Assembly: GCA_049965815.1 (NCBI GenBank)
Contig: JBMFVV010000002.1
Span: forward strand, 56,573-120,572
From: GCA-001856825 sp049965815
Lineage (GTDB): Archaea > Thermoplasmatota > Thermoplasmata > Thermoplasmatales > GCA-001856825
DNA: 64,000 nt
Direction of reading: 5' to 3'
Position numbers and translations under genes: made by a program. The notes below the pieces were generated by a model that made no database searches, had not been told where the DNA came from, and saw nothing but the letters and a program-made list of their open reading frames with translations. Shown piece by piece: positions 26,681 to 35,203 of this stretch. Each line of letters begins with the position of its first letter. Within the stretch, counting starts at the first letter, position 1.

Positions 26681-27781
26681 ATGAACTTATACGAGTATCA
26701 AGCAAAGGAACTTTTTAAAAAATATGGTATTGCAATTCCATTAGGGAAACATGTAGCTAACGAAAAAGACCTCCAGTGGGATAAATTCCCTGTTGTGGTT
26801 AAGGCTCAGGTTCTAACCGGTGGGAGGGGAAAAGCGGGGGGAATCAAGTTCGCAAATGATGCCAATGATCTGAAGGAGAAGGGGAAGGAAGTACTTGCCA
26901 TGAGCATCAAGGGATTAAAGGTAAGGAGTCTTCTACTTGAAGAAAAGCTTGACATTGCAAAGGAGTACTACCTTTCCATAACTCTTGACAGGAGTTCAAA
27001 GAGGCCAATAATCATTGCATCCACATCTGGTGGTATCGAGATAGAAGACGTACCTGACTCAAAGATCGTAAAATACTGGATTGACCCGACAATAGGGTAT
27101 TCATCCTTTGTGGGAAGGGAAGTTGCATTCAAGCTTAATCTTCCCCCTGACGAATCGAAGCAGTTCCAGGATATACTTGCCAAGATGTTTTCACTTTATG
27201 AAGGCTACGACTGCGAGCTTGTTGAAATCAATCCACTCGTAGTCCTCAAGAATGGTAAAGTCCTAGCAGGTGACGCGAAAATAGTAGTGGACTCGGACTC
27301 TCTCTTCAGGCATACCGACCTTTCCGAGAACCCCGCCGAAAGGACAGATCTCGAGGAACTTGCATATAAGAGAGGATATGCACTGGTAGAGCTTGGCGGT
27401 GATATTGGTGTCATAGCTAATGGGGCTGGTCTCACAATGGCAACTCTAGACGGTCTGACATTGAAAGGCCTTCAGCCGAAGAATTTCCTTGATCTAGGTG
27501 GGAGCGACGACGTTGAGAAAGTTGTCGGTGCATTTGAAATCCTCAAAGAAGCCAAGATAAGGGCTATTCTCATCAACATATTCGGTGGAGTCACTCACTG
27601 CGATACCGTTGCGAATGGCATAGCAGAAGCAAAGAAGAGAGTTGGCATAAACGTTCCCATAGTTGTGAGACTCTCAGGAGTGAATGAAGACATCGGCAGG
27701 GGAATATTGAAGGAAAATGGGATCGAGGCGTATTCAGATATGATGAATGCAATAAATGAAGTTGTGGAAGTGGTGAAGTAA
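26681..27781 (+). CDS. sucC: Succinyl-CoA synthetase (ADP-forming), beta subunit
   Basis: ATP-grasp subunit of the citric-acid-cycle enzyme that makes succinate and ATP from succinyl-CoA. MNLYEYQAKELFKKYGI is the standard start, KAQVLTGGRGKAGGI the nucleotide loop, ELVEINPLVV the metal region, and FLDLGGS and INIFGGVTHCDTVANGI the C-terminal ligase domain. Length is 366, slightly shorter than bacterial SucC. sucD begins 2 bases after the stop. Confidence 0.96.
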   Translation: MNLYEYQAKELFKKYGIAIPLGKHVANEKDLQWDKFPVVVKAQVLTGGRGKAGGIKFANDANDLKEKGKEVLAMSIKGLKVRSLLLEEKLDIAKEYYLSITLDRSSKRPIIIASTSGGIEIEDVPDSKIVKYWIDPTIGYSSFVGREVAFKLNLPPDESKQFQDILAKMFSLYEGYDCELVEINPLVVLKNGKVLAGDAKIVVDSDSLFRHTDLSENPAERTDLEELAYKRGYALVELGGDIGVIANGAGLTMATLDGLTLKGLQPKNFLDLGGSDDVEKVVGAFEILKEAKIRAILINIFGGVTHCDTVANGIAEAKKRVGINVPIVVRLSGVNEDIGRGILKENGIEAYSDMMNAINEVVEVVK

Positions 27782-27782
27782 G

Positions 27783-28649
27783 ATGAGTATTCTTGTTAAC
27801 GAAGATACCAGGATTCTCGTTCAGGGGATTACTGGTCACCAGGGCTCGTTCAATGCAATTCAGATGCAGAAATTCGGATCAAAAGTAGTTGCTGGAACAT
27901 CCCCCGGAAAGGGAGGAACAGAAGTAAGTGGGATAAAGGTTTACAACACAGTTAGTGACGCTATGGTGGAAGAGCCTAATGCTACGTTCATTTCTGTTGC
28001 AGCGCCCTATGTGCTTGATGCTGCAAAGGAAGCAATGTACAGTGGAATAGATCTGATTTACATACTGACGGAAAAGGTACCTTATCAGGACACTATGAAG
28101 ATAGTAAGCCTTGCTAACAAATTGGGTAAAAGGGCTATAGGACCAAATGGACCGGGTGCAACATCTCCGTTTACTTGCAAACTGGGGATTATGCCAAATC
28201 AAATATTTAAAAAGGGGGACGTGGGAGTGATTTCCAGAAGCGGCACTTTGACATATGAAATAGTTAACCAGATTACAGTAAATGGTTTAGGAGAAAGTAC
28301 GGTGGTCGGACTAGGCGGGGACCCCGTTACAGGTATGAATTACATAGATGCGTTGAAAGAATTCAAGAAGGATGAACAGACCGCTGCCGTGGCGATGGTG
28401 GGAGAAATTGGAGGAACTGCAGAAGAAGAAGCTGCAGAATACATCAAGAATAATTTCAACAAGCCTGTAGTCAGTTATATAACTGGAAGAAGTGCGCCAC
28501 CAGGCAAAAGAATGGGACATGCCGGTGCAATCATATCTAGGGGAAAGGGAACGGCAGAGTCAAAAGTAAAGGCATTGGAAGAAGCGGGCGTAAAAGTAGC
28601 ATCTTATCCCTACGAGATACCTACACTATTGAAAGAGGTGCTGAAATGA
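27783..28649 (+). CDS. sucD: Succinyl-CoA synthetase, alpha subunit
   Basis: CoA-binding subunit. The N-terminal Rossmann part has VQGITGHQGSFNAIQMQKFG, the CoA site includes GPNGPGATSP, and the phosphorylated His is H246 in GKRMGHAGAI. The 288-residue length is normal. It overlaps argF by 4 bases, so the OTCase gene is in the same transcript. Confidence 0.96.
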   Translation: MSILVNEDTRILVQGITGHQGSFNAIQMQKFGSKVVAGTSPGKGGTEVSGIKVYNTVSDAMVEEPNATFISVAAPYVLDAAKEAMYSGIDLIYILTEKVPYQDTMKIVSLANKLGKRAIGPNGPGATSPFTCKLGIMPNQIFKKGDVGVISRSGTLTYEIVNQITVNGLGESTVVGLGGDPVTGMNYIDALKEFKKDEQTAAVAMVGEIGGTAEEEAAEYIKNNFNKPVVSYITGRSAPPGKRMGHAGAIISRGKGTAESKVKALEEAGVKVASYPYEIPTLLKEVLK

Positions 28650-29563
28650 AGCGAGATATCATATCCGTTCTAGACATGAAGAACGATTTCGAAAAATTTG
28701 TAGATGAAGGTTTAAAGCTGAAAAAAAGCTTCAAATCAGGCAAGAAAGATTCATCAATGGACAGAAGAACACTTGCCATGATATTTGAAAAGGCATCCAC
28801 TAGGACTAGAGTCAGTTTTGAAACTGCAATGACCCAGCTTGGTGGGCATGCAATTTACCTTTCTCCAAGGGATATGCAGATGGGCCGTGGAGAGACTATT
28901 GCGGATACAGCCAGGGTACTTTCTGGAATGGTGGATGCAATACTCTACAGAGCATTTGAACACGAGAATGTTGTGGAACTGGCCAACAATTCGTCTGTTT
29001 CCGTGATAAACGGATTAGACAACCTGGAACACCCAACACAGATAGTTGCAGATTATATGACGATAAAAGAAATCAAAGGCGGATTTAGGGGATTGAAGAT
29101 TGCCTATGTCGGTGACGGCAATAATACTGCCAATTCTCTCATGCTCGCAGCTGGACTAGTGGGAGCAGACTTCTGGATTGCAACACCCGAAGGTTATGAG
29201 CCTCCAGAGAAGTTTGTCAAGGATGCAAAGAGTCTGGCAAGGAAACACAAGTCTGAGATCGAGGTTACCAACAACTACAAGGAAGCAGTAGCGGCTGCAG
29301 ATGTCGTTTACACAGACGTATGGGTATCCATGGGCGAGGAGGAAGAAAAAGAGAAGAAGGAAAAGAAATTCAAGAGCTTCCAGGTAAATGAGAAGATGGT
29401 CTCCCTCGCCAAGGATGATTACATATTCATGCACTGCCTCCCAGCCCATAGGGGCCTGGAGGTTACAAATGGAATTGCGGATTCAAAGAATAGCGTCATA
29501 TTCCAGGAAGCAGAAAATAGGCTCCACGCTGAAAAAATCATACTGAAAAAGGTAATCAAGTGA
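28646..29563 (+). CDS. argF: Ornithine carbamoyltransferase
   Basis: Makes citrulline from ornithine and carbamoyl phosphate. The carbamoyl-phosphate site STRTRVSFETAM is near residues 51-62, HPTQI near 131-135, the ornithine loop near DVWVSMGEE and the catalytic HCLPAHRG near 263-270. A Lys/Glu-rich run after SMGEEE is longer than in many homologues but lies in the variable loop and does not disturb motifs. Arginine biosynthesis partners are not adjacent, so its position behind sucD may reflect metabolic or chance linkage. Confidence 0.95.
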   Translation: MKRDIISVLDMKNDFEKFVDEGLKLKKSFKSGKKDSSMDRRTLAMIFEKASTRTRVSFETAMTQLGGHAIYLSPRDMQMGRGETIADTARVLSGMVDAILYRAFEHENVVELANNSSVSVINGLDNLEHPTQIVADYMTIKEIKGGFRGLKIAYVGDGNNTANSLMLAAGLVGADFWIATPEGYEPPEKFVKDAKSLARKHKSEIEVTNNYKEAVAAADVVYTDVWVSMGEEEEKEKKEKKFKSFQVNEKMVSLAKDDYIFMHCLPAHRGLEVTNGIADSKNSVIFQEAENRLHAEKIILKKVIK

Positions 29564-29633
29564 AAATAATAAGAAAAAGGACATTAGAAAATTGTTCCAC
29601 AACCTATTTAAAGCATGATCAAATAGAAATGCA

Positions 29634-29906
29634 ATGAATAGCGGAATCTACCAGAAATTGAAGAGAGAAGGGGATTACGTCCCAAGATTCCTGATTAAAC
29701 TATGGCAAATAAGGATCAAGGAGAAGTTTGGCCTCGAAGTTGACAGTGACATTGCAGAGGTCATTGTGAAAATAGTCCACGAAAGGAGCACGTGGAAGTT
29801 ATCTCGTGCAGAGAGATATATAACTGCGCTCTTAAAGCTGAAAGGGGAGTCAAAGGAAGAAGCGGAAAAAGATGCAAGGGACCTTGTGAGAACTGTTCTT
29901 GAGTAA
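29634..29906 (+). CDS. Small uncharacterised helical protein, 90 residues
   Basis: Starts with ATG 70 bases after argF. A short AACCTATTTAAA stretch about 25 bases upstream is TATA-like and suggests its own leaderless transcript. The protein is basic in the first half (MNSGIYQKLKREGDYVPRF) and helical throughout, ending with a charged GESKEEAEKDARDLVRT helix. It has no Cys and no membrane segment. Size and charge suit a nucleic-acid-binding or ribosome-associated protein, but no family is recognised. Confidence 0.65.
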   Translation: MNSGIYQKLKREGDYVPRFLIKLWQIRIKEKFGLEVDSDIAEVIVKIVHERSTWKLSRAERYITALLKLKGESKEEAEKDARDLVRTVLE

Positions 29907-29973
29907 TGTTCTTCGAACTTAAAATTCTTCAGGAGAATGAGCGCCTGATGTCAATTAAGCACCTTGATCCAAC

Positions 29974-30006
29974 TTTGCTAAAATTACCACTAATAATATT
30001 AGCAAA
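29974..30006. repeat. Inverted repeat between the 90-residue gene and the methyltransferase
   Basis: TTTGCTAA (29974-29981) is a perfect inverted copy of TTAGCAAA (29999-30006), with partial extension inward. It lies 60 bases ahead of the methyltransferase ATG, and its AT-rich centre could serve as terminator or operator. Confidence 0.35.
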
Positions 30007-30066
30007 TTTCTGATACAGATTGTGATCGCATCAGTACTGCAACTGACTTAAGGATGTAAAGGTCAT

Positions 30067-30663
30067 ATGAAACAAATATCTTTGGAGATAGAACTATCAA
30101 AGTTGAAGAGAATGGCTATTAGGGATTCTAGACTGGAACAGTATCCCACGCCACCCGACATTGCAGCGACAATGCTTTATAGGGCACTAGGTGACGGCTG
30201 CCTGAGAGATAAGATAGTTGCAGACCTGGGATGCGGAAATGGCATATTTGCAATAGGGGCACTGATGCTAGGGGCTAGGAAAGCGTACGGAATTGATAGC
30301 GACGAGGACGCCATAATAGTTGCCAGGGAAAATTCAGAACAGTTTGGAGACAGGATAATCCTTACTACGGAAGATGTAGCTGAATTCAACGTTCCAGTTG
30401 ATACAATACTGATGAATCCCCCTTTTGGAAGTCAGAAAAGGAATGCCGATATACCGTTCATAGAGAAAGCTCTAGAATATTCTAAAGATTTTTATATCGT
30501 GCTTAATTACAAAGCTGGCGATTTCTTGGAAAATGTTATAGAAGGAAAAGGGGAAATTCTCTGGGAAGAAGATATGGAGATTCCCGTTGCGCATTCCTAT
30601 GAATTTCACAGGAAGGAGATCAAAATGATCAAGGCTAAAATGTCGAGAGTGAGAGTATGGTAG
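30067..30663 (+). CDS. METTL5-like N6-adenine rRNA methyltransferase
   Basis: SAM-dependent methyltransferase of 198 residues. SAM motif DLGCGNGIFAIGALMLGA is near 54-71 and the N6-amino-methylase motif NPPFGSQKR is near 117-125. The opening SRLEQYPTPPDIAATML is typical of the METTL5 group, which modifies an adenosine in small-subunit rRNA. First gene of a run that also encodes an exosome subunit and an LSm protein; the next gene overlaps it by 7 bases. No TRMT112-like partner is adjacent. Confidence 0.85.
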   Translation: MKQISLEIELSKLKRMAIRDSRLEQYPTPPDIAATMLYRALGDGCLRDKIVADLGCGNGIFAIGALMLGARKAYGIDSDEDAIIVARENSEQFGDRIILTTEDVAEFNVPVDTILMNPPFGSQKRNADIPFIEKALEYSKDFYIVLNYKAGDFLENVIEGKGEILWEEDMEIPVAHSYEFHRKEIKMIKAKMSRVRVW

Positions 30664-31226
30664 GTAGATTAGTAGTACCAGGGGAGTATTTAGGGACGGA
30701 AGAGGAATTTCTTGCTGGCAGTGGAACTTATGAAGATGACGGGAGAGTTTATTCGTCCAATGTGGGCAATGTCGAGGTTAGTTCTGACTTCAAAGTGAGG
30801 GTAAAGGGGAGGAAGGAGGAGATCATAGTTCAGCCTGGTGACGAAATCATAGGCGTGGTAACAGAAATTAACGAACCTCTGGTAGTCGTTGCGGGCGAGT
30901 ATCTCATCAGGTCAGGAAAGGCGTATGAGGTTAAGGTTAGAGCTCTTGTACACGCAAGTAGGATAACTGGGCATTATTTGGATCAATGTTCAAAAGTTGT
31001 AAAGGCAAGGGATGTAGTGAGAGGGAAGGTTGTTTCGACACGAGGTAAGATAGATCTTACAATGGAACCTCCAGACGAAGGCGTCGTCTATGCGTACTGC
31101 TCGAAATGCAGGAAACCTCTGCAAAGGATTAATAGTGGTCTCTATTGTACTTACTGTCAGCGAAACGAAGTCAGAAAAGTTTCGAGGAAATATGGGGAAA
31201 TCTCCGAAGGGGTGAAGAAAAAATGA
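30657..31226 (+). CDS. Exosome RNA-binding subunit Csl4
   Basis: Cap protein of the archaeal RNA exosome. It has the N-terminal domain with LVVPGEYLGTEEEF, a central S1 domain (about 60-140, GDEIIGVVTEIN and GKVVSTRGKIDLTM), and a C-terminal zinc ribbon with YCSKCRKPL and YCTYCQRN. Length 189 is standard. It overlaps the methyltransferase gene upstream by 7 bases and the small coiled-coil gene downstream by 4 bases. Start ATG at 30657 is fixed by the conserved VPGEYLGTEE beginning. Confidence 0.93.
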   Translation: MVGRLVVPGEYLGTEEEFLAGSGTYEDDGRVYSSNVGNVEVSSDFKVRVKGRKEEIIVQPGDEIIGVVTEINEPLVVVAGEYLIRSGKAYEVKVRALVHASRITGHYLDQCSKVVKARDVVRGKVVSTRGKIDLTMEPPDEGVVYAYCSKCRKPLQRINSGLYCTYCQRNEVRKVSRKYGEISEGVKKK

Positions 31227-31384
31227 AACCAGAAGCTGGTGAAAACAAGATCAATGTTGAGAAACTGGATGTGGAAGTAAAACATTTGAGAAAGGAAGTT
31301 GAGAACATGAAGGTAATTTTGAGGGGACTTCTCCAAGTAGTGATGGAGAATGAGGAAGAAGACGATTACTACGAATATACATAG
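31223..31384 (+). CDS. 53-residue acidic coiled-coil protein between Csl4 and LSm
   Basis: An ATG at 31223 overlaps the csl4 stop (ATGA). The product has a predicted coiled coil (VEKLDVEVKHLRKEVENMKV) and an extremely acidic tail (ENEEEDDYYEYT). No domain is recognised. The ATGA overlap, nine-base gap to the LSm gene and coding-like composition argue that it is real. By position it may be an accessory to the exosome or LSm protein, but that is inference. Confidence 0.6.
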   Translation: MKPEAGENKINVEKLDVEVKHLRKEVENMKVILRGLLQVVMENEEEDDYYEYT

Positions 31385-31393
31385 GTGAGATAG

Positions 31394-31609
31394 ATGGCAG
31401 TTCCGATGGCAGTCATGCAGAGTTTGATGCAAAAACCCATATCCCTTCTTCTAAAGGACAACACTGTTCTTGAAGGGATCCTTGAAAGCTACGATGATTA
31501 CATGAATATTGTGATTACTAACACCGAGGAGATTACAGAAACAAACAAGAGGAAACTGGGGACTGTAATTCTTAGAGGAAGCAACGTAGTTAGGATATCA
31601 CAGAAGTGA
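31394..31609 (+). CDS. LSm (Sm-like archaeal) RNA-binding protein
   Basis: 71-residue Sm-fold protein that forms heptameric rings on U-rich RNA. The Sm1 block is LLKDNTVLEGILESYDDYMN (22-41), with the Asp-Asp-Tyr-Met-Asn RNA-contact set, and Sm2 is LGTVILRGSNVVRI (55-68) with the RGS/N pocket. It is the last gene of the methyltransferase-csl4 operon. Archaeal LSm genes are typically linked to ribosomal genes, so this exosome linkage is worth noting. Confidence 0.95.
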   Translation: MAVPMAVMQSLMQKPISLLLKDNTVLEGILESYDDYMNIVITNTEEITETNKRKLGTVILRGSNVVRISQK

Positions 31610-31708
31610 ATCCTTACTCAGCCTCACCGGAATTCTCCCCCGTGAAAATATGTTTCTAACATCATAGAATTTTTAAATGCAGAAGAAGTTACTCAATTAA
31701 GGAATAGG

Positions 31709-33286
31709 ATGCTTGTTCTAGGGATTGAAAGTACGGCCCACACAGCTTCAGTCGGGCTTGTGGAAGATGGAGAAATAAAAGGCGTAAGATCAGATTCCTA
31801 CAGGCCATTGACAGGGGGTATCAACCCTAGAGATGCAGCAGAGCATCACAGGAGTGTGTTCCCAGATTTATTGTCGTCATTACTCAATGAAGAAAATATA
31901 GAAGTAGTGGATCTAGACAAGATAGCCATAAGTATTGGACCGGGGCTTGGGCCATCACTGAAGGTAGGTGTTGAGCTGGCCCGCTATCTCTCTGTGAGAT
32001 ATTCAAAGGATCTTGTCCCTGTGAACCACGGGGTTGGTCACCTGGAAATTGCAAGAAAGATGTCGGGGTTTGAAAATCCGCTCTTCCTCTACGTATCTGG
32101 AGGCAACACACAACTGGTATCCATAGGTGAATACAGATATTCCGTACTTGGGGAAACACTGGACATAGGTGTAGGTAATTTTCTTGACAAAATCGCAAGG
32201 GACCTTGAAATCCCTTTCCCAGGCGCACCTGTACTGGAGAACTTGGCCAAGGGCGGTGAAAAAGTCCTGGATTGCCCATATACTGTGAGGGGAATGGATG
32301 TCTCATATTCTGGCCTATACACATCCCTGAAAAAAAGGATCAGAACCGAGCGACGTGAGGATATTGCATTTAACGCACAGGAGTATGCATTTACGGCTCT
32401 AGCTGAAATAGTTGAAAGGGGAATGGCCCACTTTGGTTTGACCGAGTTTAGCATAACTGGGGGAGTGGCAAGGAATCGAAGATTGAGAGAGCTCCTTTCT
32501 GGAATGGCAAAGATGCGTGGGTATCGTTATTACTTCCCTGATGACACATATCTGTCGGACAATGGGGCTATGATCGCACTTGCAGGATACATGAGCAACC
32601 TGAAGGCAGATGAAAATATACGGCTGGAGCAGACAGATAGAGTCGACTCCAGGGAGAGCAGGTGGATAGGAAGGAGAAAGTTGAATCCGAGGGCAATGGT
32701 CGGTGGTGAAAGCGTGATAGAAAGGTCTACGTTTGAAGGCATAGATTGCGTAGTAAAAAGAAGGAGGGGAAGGGAATACAGAAATCCAGAAATTAATCTA
32801 AACATCAATAACTCCAGAATCAAACGAGAAATCAGGATTCTCCACGCCCTTGATGCAATATCACTGAAAACACCGGAGGTACTTTTTGTAGACATGCAGG
32901 ATTCTGCAATTTACTTAAAGATGCTTCCAGGTCGGGTAATTAGCCAGATGATATCAGAACCCAATTTCGATGAAGTCATAGAGCTGGCTGGAGAGAAAAT
33001 TGCCCAAATGCACAACAGAGGGATCAGCCACGGTGATCTGAATTTAGGGAACATTATGTTCAATGCTTCCAGTGGTGAAATGTCCTTCATAGATCCGTCA
33101 ATGGGTGATCAGAATGCTGAAATAGAGCAGTTGGGAGTTGATGTCCATTTGATGAAGGAGTCACTGAAATCTCTTGGAAAGGATAAATCGTTCAAATATT
33201 TCCTGGAGGGGTATTCGAAATGCGCTAGGTTTGACGAAGTAATGAAGAAAGTGATTGAGATAGAGTACAGGAGGAGATACACTTGA
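31709..33286 (+). CDS. Kae1-Bud32 fusion protein (tRNA N6-threonylcarbamoyladenosine synthesis)
   Basis: Single polypeptide with the KEOPS catalytic subunit Kae1 (about 1-325) and the kinase/ATPase Bud32 (about 335-525). Kae1 has the metal site near AAEHHRSVFP and NHGVGHLE, the ATP loop GGNTQL and SITGGVARNRRLREL. Bud32 has the HGDLNLGNIMF catalytic loop and FIDPSMG. Together they transfer threonylcarbamoyl to A37 of ANN-decoding tRNAs. This fused form occurs in several euryarchaea. The next gene begins on the stop codon (TTGA overlap). Confidence 0.96.
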   Translation: MLVLGIESTAHTASVGLVEDGEIKGVRSDSYRPLTGGINPRDAAEHHRSVFPDLLSSLLNEENIEVVDLDKIAISIGPGLGPSLKVGVELARYLSVRYSKDLVPVNHGVGHLEIARKMSGFENPLFLYVSGGNTQLVSIGEYRYSVLGETLDIGVGNFLDKIARDLEIPFPGAPVLENLAKGGEKVLDCPYTVRGMDVSYSGLYTSLKKRIRTERREDIAFNAQEYAFTALAEIVERGMAHFGLTEFSITGGVARNRRLRELLSGMAKMRGYRYYFPDDTYLSDNGAMIALAGYMSNLKADENIRLEQTDRVDSRESRWIGRRKLNPRAMVGGESVIERSTFEGIDCVVKRRRGREYRNPEINLNINNSRIKREIRILHALDAISLKTPEVLFVDMQDSAIYLKMLPGRVISQMISEPNFDEVIELAGEKIAQMHNRGISHGDLNLGNIMFNASSGEMSFIDPSMGDQNAEIEQLGVDVHLMKESLKSLGKDKSFKYFLEGYSKCARFDEVMKKVIEIEYRRRYT

Positions 33287-33828
33287 TAATAGTCACCTCT
33301 AATCGAGGTAAATATAAAGAATACAAGGATATGTTCGGTCAAATTGTGAAGTTAGAGCTTATGCTCATGAAATATCCAGAGGAGCAACTTGAAACAATAG
33401 AGAAGGTTGCAGAAAGGTCTGTTTACTATCTGTCTGGCATTATCCAAACCGATTTCTTCATAGATGATTCAGGACTCTTCATAGATGAGCTTGGCGGTTT
33501 CCCAGGGGTATATTCCTCCTATGTGAACAAAACACTGGGGAACAAAGGGATACTCAAACTGATGGAAGGCAAGAGAGAAAGGAGTGCAGAATTTAGGACC
33601 TGCATTGCTTATTATGATGGCAAACTCAGCATTTTCACTGGAGCCGTCAAAGGAATAATTTCCAAATCTGCAAGGGGAAGCAACGGGTTCGGATTTGACC
33701 CGATATTCATCCCAGATGGATACGATAAAACTTATGCGGAAATGACCCTCAAGGAGAAGGATTCCATATCACATAGGTTTAAAGCGGGAGAGGCCTTTTT
33801 AAAGTTTCTTACGAAAAAGGCCATATAG
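33283..33828 (+). CDS. XTP/dITP diphosphatase (RdgB/HAM1 family)
   Basis: Hydrolyses non-canonical purine nucleoside triphosphates. The start is TTG at 33283, overlapping the Kae1-Bud32 stop; it gives MIIVTSNRGKYKEY, the normal opening with the SN.GK loop. Catalytic motif FIDDSGLFIDELGGFPGVYS is near 66-85, and the SNGFGFDPIFIP segment and SHRFKAGEAF end motif are intact. The 181-residue length is normal. Confidence 0.94.
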   Translation: MIIVTSNRGKYKEYKDMFGQIVKLELMLMKYPEEQLETIEKVAERSVYYLSGIIQTDFFIDDSGLFIDELGGFPGVYSSYVNKTLGNKGILKLMEGKRERSAEFRTCIAYYDGKLSIFTGAVKGIISKSARGSNGFGFDPIFIPDGYDKTYAEMTLKEKDSISHRFKAGEAFLKFLTKKAI

Positions 33829-33848
33829 ACCTTTAAAATTCCATACGG

Positions 33849-34226
33849 ATGGAACGGGGATTTTACAAGGAATTTAAGATTCCGATATCACTGGTTATGT
33901 TGGCTGTGACACTCTTCTCATTCATATTAGTTGTAATTTATTTCTTCAGCCTGGGCATTCTGCCGATAAATTTTCAATCTTTCCTGACAGCTCTTGGAGG
34001 ATGGACCTATTACATCTTCCTTCTTTCCCTCGTGGGAACAGTTTATTTTGCATATCTGCTTGCGTCCACTGTCTCCCAGAGGAGAAAATTCGAAGAACTG
34101 ATATTTACTGACAGCAAGGCTACTTTTGTAAAGAATGCCAAGGACCTGGACATGATTTCGAGGAAACTTGGTCCATCCTTCAGAAAGAGGTTCGAAGAGA
34201 AAAAGGAACAGTTAAGGGTAAGGTGA
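33849..34226 (+). CDS. Small membrane protein, two transmembrane segments
   Basis: 125 residues with hydrophobic segments at about 13-35 and 48-70 and a charged cytoplasmic tail (FEELIFTDSKATFVKNAKDL onward) that ends in a KKEQLRVR run. No known domain. It is 20 bases after the XTPase on the same strand and probably in the same transcript. The C-terminal tail looks helical and could bind a partner. Confidence 0.65.
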   Translation: MERGFYKEFKIPISLVMLAVTLFSFILVVIYFFSLGILPINFQSFLTALGGWTYYIFLLSLVGTVYFAYLLASTVSQRRKFEELIFTDSKATFVKNAKDLDMISRKLGPSFRKRFEEKKEQLRVR

Positions 34227-34264
34227 ATACTCAATCTACTTTTTCTTTGTTAGATTTATTCATT

Positions 34265-35071
34265 CTACAATATTTTTTTGACAAATTCCGGGAGATTAAA
34301 GCATGACTGATAGATTCCATCGTTCATATATCTGCCAGTGAAATCCCTGTGCTTTTCTATGGTTCCATTAGACGCCATTATGTAAGACCACATTCCAGAT
34401 GGATAAGATGGCACAAATGACAAATATGGTTTTACCGTCTTAAATTGGTTACTTAGGCCGCGGAACGCCTTCTTTATAAATTCCGGATTCATGAACGGTG
34501 AACCGCTTTGGGTAGCAATTATACCTCCTTTGTTGAGTATTTCCTTGGCTTTCATATAAAATACGTCGGAAAAGAGGGAAGCTGCAAATCCAATCGGGTC
34601 CGTTGAATCAACCAATATGACATCATAGCTCTTTTCAGAATCTACAAATTCAAAAGCATCCATGTTGTAGACCTTAAGTCTGCTATCGGCGAAAGAGGCC
34701 GCTATACTCGGTAAATAAGTTTTGGCAGCAGTTATGACTTCCTCGTCTATTTCAACTAAATCCACAGTTCTAACGGGATACCGAAGGACTTCCCTTGCCA
34801 CGCCACCATCACCGCCTCCGATAATTAAAACATCTTTTGGATCAGGGTGGGCCACCATTGCAGGGTGGGAAAGCATCTCTTGATACATGAATTCATCCCT
34901 TTCCGTAATCATGAAGCATCCATCCAAGATCATCACCCTCCCAAAGAATTCTGTATCAAAGATATCTATCTTCTGATACTTTGATTCTTTTGAGAATAGG
35001 TGGGATTTGACCCGAACACCAAACCTCACGTCCTCGTTCTGATTTTCTGAGAACCAGAAGTCTACTTTCAT
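34265..35071 (-). CDS. speE: Polyamine aminopropyltransferase (spermidine synthase family)
   Basis: Transfers aminopropyl from decarboxylated SAM to a polyamine or agmatine. IIGGGDGGVAREVLR (about 83-97) is the dcSAM site, with the family's VDSTDPIG (about 157-164) and the YQEMLSHP substrate segment. The frame is open to 35272, but the long extension is basic, has a hydrophobic run and runs into the divergent gdhA start; ATG at 35071 (MKVDFWFSENQNEDV) is the normal family start and has a TATA-like TTATTTTATG about 24 bases upstream. 268 residues. Preferred acceptor cannot be decided from sequence. Confidence 0.88.
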   Translation of the reverse strand: MKVDFWFSENQNEDVRFGVRVKSHLFSKESKYQKIDIFDTEFFGRVMILDGCFMITERDEFMYQEMLSHPAMVAHPDPKDVLIIGGGDGGVAREVLRYPVRTVDLVEIDEEVITAAKTYLPSIAASFADSRLKVYNMDAFEFVDSEKSYDVILVDSTDPIGFAASLFSDVFYMKAKEILNKGGIIATQSGSPFMNPEFIKKAFRGLSNQFKTVKPYLSFVPSYPSGMWSYIMASNGTIEKHRDFTGRYMNDGIYQSCFNLPEFVKKIL

Positions 35072-35203
35072 GCTTCGCAATAATGAAGCATAAAATAACC
35101 TTTGTGAATGAATCTGTTTTTTAATGCGGTTAAGATTTAATACGATTGACTGACAACCTTTATGAATTAAAATGCGATATCGGAGTGCATTACAGGTGAA
35201 ACG

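Noticed and set aside
29338..29376. Glu/Lys-rich run in ornithine carbamoyltransferase as an inserted element
   Set aside because: It lies in the naturally variable loop after the SMG motif, and acidic/basic residues are common there in archaeal enzymes.
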